From Liolophura sinensis (Eukaryota > Mollusca > Polyplacophora > Chitonida > Chitonidae), in NCBI RefSeq assembly GCF_032854445.1, contig NC_088306.1, positions 28,059,764-28,123,763 of the forward strand: a stretch of 64,000 bases of DNA, read 5' to 3'. Below are positions 56,484 through 64,000 of the stretch, one piece after another. The notes beneath the pieces were generated by a model. That model had not been told where the DNA came from, did no database searches, and worked only from the letters and a program-made list of their open reading frames with translations. How positions within the stretch are numbered: the first letter of the stretch is position 1; each line of letters starts with the position of its first letter. A program made the position numbers and the translations under genes.

Positions 56484-59400
56484 GTAAGTCCTGCAGTTTT
56501 GATATTTAGTACCTATACGAAATTTGGTCACCGTATGCCCCATCGCCTGTCATTTCGACAGCTGTAGATTTTAACCACGTCTTTACTGTCTTCACCGAAG
56601 ACACTCTTTACTGTCTTCACCGAAGACGCCAAAACCAGGGGAGGTTTTTGCAGCATCTACATTTCTAATCGATACATATACTTTGCATACTACAATGTCA
56701 TAAACGGGTACATTGATTCTTATGCCTGGTTGTATGAACTAAATAACTTGTTACTCTGTTCACAATTAACGCACATTTTATGTATTCAGTCCACAACTCT
56801 GATAGTTCAGTTAAGTTTAACCTTTAAGTGTACATTCATCAATATCTGTTATTTTCCTTCCATAAAAATTGTTAAAATAGACCTTAACGTTCACTGAAAA
56901 AATAACTGCTCTAATTCTTCAACCTTTCAAGCGCCTCTCCAGCCAATATTTTGAAACACTCTGAGATGTAGAGAACTAATTTCCACAGTTTAATGTAGCT
57001 TGTATCTAACGTAATGCAAACAAATCATTTTTAGCATCATTTTCATAGTGATTTTGTGAATAAATTTTATGAACATGAAAATGATAATTTCTGCTGCCTT
57101 ACTTGGCTCTCAGCACAGATGTTAGCTAGAGCAAGGATGGAGGAGGAATGGTTAACCCAGTGTCAGTATAATGTGACTGGGAGAGGTGTCATGTCTGGTG
57201 TTTTCAGCATGATACTTCAGTGGCGTCAGCAATTTGGTGGCATAGACTCGCCCTGCTACAAGAACACACAGTATACATGTATGTACACACACCATGTGAC
57301 TCCTTGTTGTCATCTGACAACAAATTGTTCAGTACAGTGTAAACTACTAACATTTATACAACTACGTGTATGTCCGTTTTGTGATGCAGTTCATCCTAAA
57401 GTCATTTGTCCGTTGGCAACAATACAACCTATTGAGTTGAGTGGTGTGTCAGTTGGCAAGCGTACAACCTATTGAGTTGAGTCGCGTGGCCGTTGGCAAC
57501 TATACAACATATCGAGTTGAGTCGTGTGTCCATTGGTAACTGTACAACCTGTTGAGTTGAGTCATGTGGCCATTGACAACCGTACAACCTATTGGGTTGA
57601 GTGGTGTGACCATTGTTAACTATACAACCTATTAAGTTGAGTCCTATTGAGTTGAGTCGTGTGGCCATTGGCAACCGTACAACCTGTTGAGTTGAGATGT
57701 GTGTACATTGACATCCATACAACCTATTGGGTTGAGTCGTGTGGCCATTGACAACTAACAAACCTATTGGGTTGAGTCATGTGGCCATTGACAACCATAC
57801 AACCTTTTGGGTTGAGTCCTGTTGAATTGAGTCATGTGGCCATTGACAACCATACAACCTTTTGGGTTGAGTCCTGTTGAATTGAGCCATGTGGCTATTG
57901 ACAACCATACAACCTTTTGGGTTGACCCCTGATGAATTGCGTCGTGTGGCCGTTGACAACTGTACAACCTATTAGGAGTCATATCTTAATCACCTCTACG
58001 CCGATCCTAAGTAAGGCACATTTTTTTCTCCTGCAGAGAAGTAACCGGAATTTTGTGGGTTTTAGTTCATGTACATATCTTAGAGTGAGCCGGAAAGGTG
58101 AAAGAGGGTGTTCAAACACCCTTTTTGAGGCCATTTTGTTAGGGCAGGGTGTCCAGATTTCATTTCCCTCTTCCATGTTGAAGTGCTGAAAACAGGGTTT
58201 TCAAATAACAGTCTGACCTTGATTTACATATACATGTACATGTTATATATAATACAATGACCTACATGTACTTTGTAGTGCTGGGGGTGGGGGGATGGGG
58301 ACTCTTCAACTCAACACTGAACCTAGTTTAATGACTTCCTCTCATTCATATACATGTGCATGGTTGTGAATAAGAGATAGGTGTATGAACTGAAAAGTTT
58401 GCTGATTAAATTACTGTATTTGATCTAATGTTTCGTCTATGACTGAGTTAATGCCTAGTACTTGCATTATTTTTACATGTAGAATTCGGTTAATCTGACG
58501 TCCATGTTTTGAGGTTCGTTTGGAAAGCAGGATGATGTTCTGCTGATTGACAACATGGAGGATTCGAGTTTGAGCACCAAAAGTAATATTTTTGTGACCT
58601 TTATGTGGTGCACTTTGTCGGGCGGATTTTTAGGATAAATACTGCCCATGTATGTTTACATTTTAACAAGAGTACATCTGTCCTCTCTGGGCCGTATCTA
58701 GAAAAACATTAAAAACATAAAATGCAACTAAAGATGATGCTTTCTAAGAGTCAGTGAATGAAAGAAATTTATATGAAAACTTAACTTTTTATTGGTAAAC
58801 CTTCGTATTTTTGTTTAATTTATTTGTTAGTTTCAATACAGCTTGTTTAGTTTGGATGGACAACAGCTTGGGAGACCAAACATTTTCCAGAACCAAAGTG
58901 ACTCTAGATATGGCCCTGACTCTGCTGATATGTGACTCCAGCTGTGCATGCAAATGAAGCCGGGGTATTATTAGAAGGTTTTACTTAGGCATGTTCAAGT
59001 ATTCATGGAAAGTGGAAAAAATGATGAAAGCCCTGACTCGTTTAAATTGTTATTTTACGGGCAGAATAAATCTTTTTTTCAATGTCGAAGGAGGGTGTGA
59101 TAATTGAAGTGGAAAATCAACTAATTTTTTGAAAATATGAGACTATCTGAGGAAGTTTTCCTGTTGAAAATATCAACGTAATCAGAAAGCCTTAAAAAAT
59201 AGGAAAACCATAAAAATATCAATATGGGAGAAAATAAAAAAGTTTTATTTGGATTCCAGTTTTAGATTTTTTTTTGTTGGCTCACCCATAAAATGCAAGA
59301 TAACATTGGTGCCGACAAAGCATCAGTAGAAAGTACAAGTATCATTGAAATTTTGATTGTAAGGTGGGCTGTTTTGAGTGTGTGGATATTGTCAGTGAAA

Positions 59401-62400
59401 TCGCACGACCTTTTCCACACCTTTTTTGTTTATTTGTGAATTAAATTTTGGCAAGCTTCACTTTAATTTGCACTTGTGCATTGGAAAGCAAATCTGACTT
59501 TGAATACATGTTCCGGTGTTAGGAGCAGGAAAAATGAGCTGCGTCTTTTCAGACAACACACATCATCACTGCCACTGAAATCATAATAATTGAGCATAAC
59601 TCATGTGATCCTCTGAAAAAACTAGGTATGAAGCATATATTTGGATGTTGACAACAATTTTCTTTTTTTTTGCTTTTCTGTTAATGTTTATTAAAATCTC
59701 TTAAAAAACTAATGAAATTTTAAAAAAAGTATTTAATGTTCTTTTCTATTTTTTGTTATAGTGTTAAACCCAACAAGCAATTTGTTAAGGAATGGCTTGA
59801 TGCCTGTAACTTCTGCAATACTATAGTCCTGACAGTCTGGTTATTTCTGACTCCTATGTTTTCTCTACATCTAGGTGGCTGAACCCATTTTTCGCCAAAG
59901 GCTACAAGAGAAACCTAAGCACAGACGACATGTACAATGTTGTCCCAGAGGATTCTTCCCAGCAGCTCTGTCAGAGACTGGAGAGGTACTGTTAAAGTGA
60001 TTCAGAATCGATGCTCATTGGCTGACAGTGGAGATAGGATTTCCTGGGTTAAATGTGGCGCCCTTGGTCACGCTTGAGTAAATGTATCATACCTAAAATT
60101 CAGCTTAGACTAGGCATAGCCTGGCTTGCGGGTCTCTCACATCAGCCAATCTGAATGGATTCTGTCGCCCTTCAGTTTGATGTAGAAAAGAAAACTCTCA
60201 GATCAGGTGTGCCACATCAGTTTAAATTATTGTTTTTGGGCAGAATGATTTTTTGTTTTTTCGATCATGGAGGAGGGTATAAAATTTGAAAATAAAATTG
60301 AAGGAATCATCAAAATTATTGGAAATGTGGACTACCCCAGCAATTGTTTTGGTTAAAGACATATTTATGTGATTGGAAAGTCTTGAAAAACAGGGAAATC
60401 ATGTAGAACATTAAAATTGGACTATATGTAAAAGTGACTTTTCAATTTTATTTTTATTCCACTTTTAGATTTTTTAATCTTGTTTATTCATGCATATTCT
60501 GAAGGCATTATACTGTGCAGACTGATAAAATTACACTTTTTGTGCATTAACCAATGTAACCTATGTAGTCTTCCTATTTAAAATCAACTTTAAATGTGCA
60601 TAAATTGCACTGAAAGTTGCTCTTTAATAGATATGCACAAAGGTTGAGAGAATAGGATAGTCATTTATGTGCACAGTTTTCTTATAATACAATGCACATT
60701 GTTTCAGATCATTAAATTGATGAACATACATGTATTATCCCCAAATTTGTTCACTGATTATGCGTTAGAACATTCATTTGGAACATGGCCACATTATGGC
60801 AGAGATATTGCTGATGTGGCTTTAAGCCCTAATCATTCATTCAATTGGAACAATGGCTCAGTGATGCTGGATTTGTACTAGATTCTTGTGGATTCCTACT
60901 GAATCTGAATCTAGTACACAAGGCAAGTACACTGCTCCCTTGGAATAATGCGCTTATCTGACCCCAGAAGATTCATGTTATAATCAAATCCGCAGAAAAT
61001 CAAATCTAGACAAGGGAGATAATTTGTGATGATAGGAGTAAGTAGAAATTTGAACGCGAATGACAACATTTGTATGACGCAGAGTGTACACTAGAATTTC
61101 AGGTAGACTACTTGTGTTGATTGAGTTACGCGGTTTAATAAAACAGTATCAATTATAAACCCAAAATTCTTGTATGTCTCGCAATAAAGTATTGAAATAA
61201 TGGAGTATTATCACGTGTAAAGGGATTTACCACACCAAGCGTTACTCAGTGAATAGCTTTGTCCGTGAATTGAGAGTCTCTTATCTTCAAGAAATGCTTC
61301 CGTTAGACCTGCATAACAAGAGTATATCAAGAATTTTTTTATGGAATGTTTTTATTAGAGCACAAACCTCAATCGATAATGCCATGACAATGTGTAAGAA
61401 AACAAAGAAATTCGCAGTTTTGTTCTGAGCTGATTATAAATTCTCCACCATTTGGCTTTTTCCATAAATGAACTGTACACTTAATACACCATATGGAAAG
61501 TGCTGAGCACAAGGAGAATTCATCATTATACGCAGAATTGTTGCACCACCAGATTACCTAACCATGGATGCAACTATTGAATTTCATCAATTGCACTTTA
61601 CGCTTAAGAAATAAAAATAAACAGCTTGGAGTCAACGACAAAGCATCACATGTGGAGAACTTGGCTTGAGCATGTCTCCTTGTTTACCCATATACGGTAA
61701 GCTTATGAGCACAGTTTTGATCCATCATGTTGATAATTTACATTGATAAAAACTTGATATACTCTCAAATCTGACCAAAGTGATGCCTAGAGGTGTACAT
61801 TTACTTGTGACAACAATCTTGCCCCCTTTACCAGTAATGTTTTGATATCAGTACAAAAAAATCCAAAAAAAAGAGGGACACCACACCATCGTGTTAATTC
61901 AGATTTTGCGCTTAATCAATCCATGTAAATCTGAGGTACCATTGTATATAACTACTTGGCCATCTGGGAGTGTAATTTTTAAGTTGTTAAATTTCAAAAT
62001 GATTTGATTATTGGTTGTATGATGACCTCTTTAACAGACTATATGCGGAATTCCCAATTTTTATTAAGAAATATTACATACATGTTGGGGGGGGGGGGAC
62101 CTCCATGGCTCAGATGGTTAGCACGCTAGCACAGCATAATTACCCGCGTTCAAGTTCAAGTCCAGCTCATGCTGACTTCCTCTCTGGCCATAAGTGGGAA
62201 GGTCCATCAACAGCCTGCAGATGGTCGTGTGTTTCCCCCCGGGCTCTGCCTGGTTTCCTCCCACCATAATGCTGGCCACCGTCGTATAAGTGAAATATTC
62301 TTGAGTATGGCGTAAAACACCAATGAAATAAATAAATAAATACATTCATGTAAGTGAAATTTTTTTTCTTTTATTCTCTGTAGGACCAATGTAATTGTTC

Positions 62401-62726
62401 TAAAGTGTTCTATGAATGTTGAATTAGACTTAATATCTGAACGCCAATTTCATACTCAAGTGCATGTCATAAACAATAGTGGCTTAACTGGAATGGCAGC
62501 CATAACCCCCTGTAGATTTAAAGCGGGAATAAACGTGTTACTGGTTTTGTCGTGAAAGTAGATTTACCATAAATCTAACAGAATTTTGATTTTCTTGATT
62601 TCTTGCAGTGAATGGGAAAAAGAGATCGTCAAGTTAAGAAATGGAGGGAAGCCTAGTCTTGTCTGGGCTCTGGTTCGAACATTTGGCAAGAAGTATTTTT
62701 TACTGGGGTTGATTGTTTTATGCGAG
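56410..62726 (+). CDS. ABCC4: ABCC4/MRP4-like ABC transporter, first three coding exons
   Basis: Exons 56,410-56,483, 59,875-59,985 and 62,609-62,726 join in frame into 101 codons; the last ends in phase 0 at a gtaagt donor, so the gene continues beyond the window. The start ATG has a strong context (A at -3, G at +4). The protein begins with the hallmark of short ABCC transporters, NPLLKANWVSKLFFWWLNPF, then YKRNLSTDDMYNVVPEDSSQ, then EWEKEIVKLRN and KPSLVWALVRTFGKKYFLLG, entering the first transmembrane helix. FFWWLNP, the DDMY..PEDSS block and KPSL are typical of ABCC4 (MRP4), an ATP-driven plasma-membrane exporter of cyclic nucleotides, prostaglandins and conjugated drugs. Invertebrates often carry several ABCC4-like paralogues, so exact orthology is not shown. 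ATP-binding domains lie outside the window. Confidence 0.93.
57105..57350 (+). mobile_element. SINE B, head missing
   Basis: ctcagcacagatgttagcta, cagtgtcagtataatgtgac, gaggtgtcatgtctggtgtt, catgatacttcagtggcgtc and the tail tgtcatctgacaacaaattg, ttcagtacagtgtaaac match family B on the plus strand. Confidence 0.85.
57405..57976. repeat. About 40-bp minisatellite, about 14 units
   Basis: The unit is gttgagtcgtgtggccattg, then acaaccatacaacctattgg, with insertions such as tcctgttgaattga. Frames on the minus strand read as repeats containing GCMVVNGHMTQ-like units and are not genes. Confidence 0.93.
58428..58602 (+). repeat. Dispersed repeat X, copy 3
   Basis: gatctaatgtttcgtctatg, aggttcgtttggaaagcagg, atgatgttctgctgattgac and gagcaccaaaagtaatattt match the long form near 30.5 kb. 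Confidence 0.65.
59035..59290 (+). repeat. Intronic repeat, copy 1
   Basis: Ordered similarity with 60,218-60,490: tttaaattgttattttacgg, gcagaataaatcttttt, ggagggtgtgataattgaag, aatcagaaagccttaaaaa and ccagttttagattttttt. Confidence 0.65.
59875..59985 (+). CDS. ABCC4: ABCC4-like coding exon 2
   Basis: The acceptor is ttttctctacatctag and the donor is GAGAG|gtactg, phase 2 in and out. Encodes WLNPFFAKGYKRNLSTDDMY followed by NVVPEDSSQQLCQRLE. The strongest single match to ABCC4 in the window. Confidence 0.95.
60218..60490 (+). repeat. Intronic repeat, copy 2
   Basis: Partner of 59,035-59,290: tttaaattattgtttttggg, cagaatgattttttg, ggaggagggtataaaatttg, gattggaaagtcttgaaaaa and ccacttttagatttttt. 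Confidence 0.65.
62097..62342 (+). mobile_element. SINE A, near full length
   Basis: Head with A- and B-box-like parts (acctccatggctcagatggt, then gttcaagtccagctcatgct), the body gggctctgcctggtttcctc and the tail gtataagtgaaatattcttg plus AAATAAATAAATA. A G-run precedes the head. Confidence 0.93.
62609..62726 (+). CDS. ABCC4: ABCC4-like coding exon 3
   Basis: The acceptor is gatttcttgcag and the donor is GAG|gtaagt, phase 2 in and 0 out. Encodes EWEKEIVKLRNGGKPSLVWA, then LVRTFGKKYFLLGLIVLCE, the start of the first transmembrane helix of TMD1. Confidence 0.95.
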
Positions 62727-62929
62727 GTAAGTATTGTTTTCACCAGAACTGGGTGTTACATGTATACCGTGCACACTGTGCATCAGCCCACTGCATTCTG
62801 ATGAGGTGCGGAACAATTGGTTATTCAGTGTTGTGTGCGATAGGAAAAACTGTGACCTGAATTCCAGTACTGATTTTGGTTTTAATGCCTTCTACCAATA
62901 CGGCACCACTGGGTAGAGCAAGATATGGA

Positions 62930-63238
62930 ATCAAATCCTGGGTCTGGTCATACCAAAACTTTTAAAATGGTACTTCTTGCTGCCTGGCATGAGGCTTGGC
63001 ACTGAGAGGTTAGGGCAAGGAAACAGGAGGGGTTGGCTCGGTGTCAGTATAATTTGACTGGGTGGGGTGTCATATCTGGTGTCTTTGGCATGATACTTCA
63101 GTGGCGAAAGGACTTTGTTGGAGCTTTGATGAACTCTCCCTTCAACAAGAAGACGCAGTATATGTACACACACCTAAGGAGTCCTCATCGTCATATCACA
63201 GGCAGATTGTTAGGTACGATGTTAAGCCCCAAGCATAC
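62930..63238 (+). mobile_element. SINE B, long copy
   Basis: aatcctgggtctggtcatac, ttaaaatggtacttcttgct, gcactgaga-ggttagggcaa, gactgggtggggtgtcatat, gatacttcagtggcgaaagg and the tail gtcatatcacaggcagattg, ttaggtacgatgttaagccc. Only the first part of the tRNA-like head is lost. Confidence 0.88.
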
Positions 63239-63494
63239 GTGTACATGTACATGTACCTTTACATACAATAATAACATAGATGTACATAAAATCGAGCAAA
63301 ATAAAAATATGCATGGATTTTTGATCTTACTTTTACTTCTTTTTTGGAGTTTTGGTGGTGGCCCACCTGTATAAGACAAAATGTACTTACCATTTTTTTG
63401 TACTTGCCAGAGATTAGTGGGTTACCAGATAGACACTCCAGTTTCTGCATCTGGTAAAACTGACTGGTCTTGTAGCTTATCATGTCTCATACAT

Positions 63495-63732
63495 GTATGG
63501 CATGCTAGCGCAGCGTAATGACCCAGAAGCCGCTCACCAGTGTGGTTCAAGTCCAACTCATGCTGGCTTCCTCTCCGGCCATAAGTGGGAAGGTATTCCA
63601 GCAACCTGCGGATGGTCGTGGGTTTCCCCCTGAGCTCTGCCCGGTTTCCACCCACCATAATGCTGGCCGCCGTCATATAAGTGAAATATTCTTGAGTACG
63701 GCATAAAACACCAATCAAATGAATAAATAAAT
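63495..63732 (+). mobile_element. SINE A joined to repeat X
   Basis: catgctagcgcagcgtaatg, gttcaagtccaactcatgct, ggcttcctctccggccataa, gagctctgcccggtttccac and the tail ataagtgaaatattcttgag. It passes directly into repeat X, as at 35.3 kb. Confidence 0.92.
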
Positions 63733-63868
63733 TTATTAACATTAACATTTATACGATTACTACAACAAATGATCTAAAATTTTTTCCATGACTATTCTGC
63801 ACCTTTCGCCGGATTATGAAAGTAATAAAGAAAAATGTAAAATTTAACACCAAAAGTAATATTTTATG
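63730..63868 (+). repeat. Dispersed repeat X, copy 4
   Basis: tttattaacattaacattta, caaatgatctaaaatttttt, ccatgactattctgcacc, ggattatgaaagtaataaag and caccaaaagtaatatttta. Nearly the same as 35,300-35,437. Confidence 0.8.
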
Positions 63869-64000
63869 TATGTATATATCAGACATCATGCCCCAAAATT
63901 GTTTTTTTTTTTTCAAAAAAAAAATTGCAACCTGAAAAAATGAAAATAACAGCTGCAAGTGTGTTTAACATAAAAAAAAAATGAGAGAGAAGGCACCACA

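Larger units (their letters stand above)
56484..59874 (+). other. ABCC4-like intron 1
   Basis: A 3.4-kb intron, GT-AG, with a SINE B copy, the 40-bp minisatellite, repeat X copy 3 and the first copy of an intronic repeat. A 24-bp tandem duplication containing gtcttcaccgaagac sits at about 56,580-56,632. Confidence 0.85.
59986..62608 (+). other. ABCC4-like intron 2
   Basis: A 2.6-kb intron with the second intronic repeat copy and a near full-length SINE A. 60,500-62,080 shows no exon; a 70-codon frame at 60,669 has no domain. Confidence 0.85.

Noticed and set aside
62100-62170. tRNA gene
   Set aside because: The A- and B-box-like sequences are the heads of SINE copies, followed by SINE body and tail; no clean cloverleaf can be drawn. 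The same applies to the heads near 800, 1,830, 17,480 and 33,470.

Overview
This window is animal nuclear DNA, most likely from a marine lophotrochozoan. A mollusc is the best guess. The reasons are split genes with GT-AG introns, two tRNA-derived SINE families, many minisatellites, and the short string gggagataactc (near 32,093), which I associate with mollusc repeats. The species cannot be fixed from sequence alone.

Four protein-coding genes can be supported. (1) Plus strand, 13,098-22,242: the last four exons of a single-pass membrane protein with a Ser/Thr-rich stalk and an acidic cytoplasmic tail carrying YDEI and DPF motifs. I do not recognise it, and its 5' exons were not found. (2) Minus strand, 37,747-32,605: a complete five-exon TM2D3 gene, 252 residues, every junction in phase. 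(3) Minus strand, 43,365-42,271: a coding region without introns for a group A bHLH transcription factor of 364 residues, divergent in its basic region and loop. (4) Plus strand, from 56,410: the first three coding exons of an ABCC4 (MRP4)-like ABC transporter that runs off the right edge.

Layout: 1-6.9 kb has no recognisable gene (microsatellite, SINEs). 6.95-12.1 kb is a minisatellite with a 62-bp unit and higher-order structure. 12.1-22.5 kb holds gene 1; each of its three visible introns carries its own minisatellite (48-, 49- and 115-bp units). 22.5-32.6 kb is gene-free and filled with arrays (68-, 24-, 42-, 90- and 120-bp units), SINE fragments and a large fold-back element. 32.6-37.8 kb is TM2D3, whose introns hold tandem copies of its own splice-site regions. 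37.8-42.2 kb is intergenic with SINEs. About 41.3-45.8 kb, around the bHLH gene, has almost no repeats. 45.8-56.3 kb is gene-poor. 56.4-64 kb is the 5' part of the ABCC4-like gene, with repeat-rich introns.

The genes do not form a pathway; they are independent animal loci. I found no new operon-like or defence-like system. The most unusual material is in the repeats: exon-edge duplications inside TM2D3, the higher-order 62-bp array, a SINE caught inside a minisatellite with its target duplication, and two SINE families that share one 3' tail.
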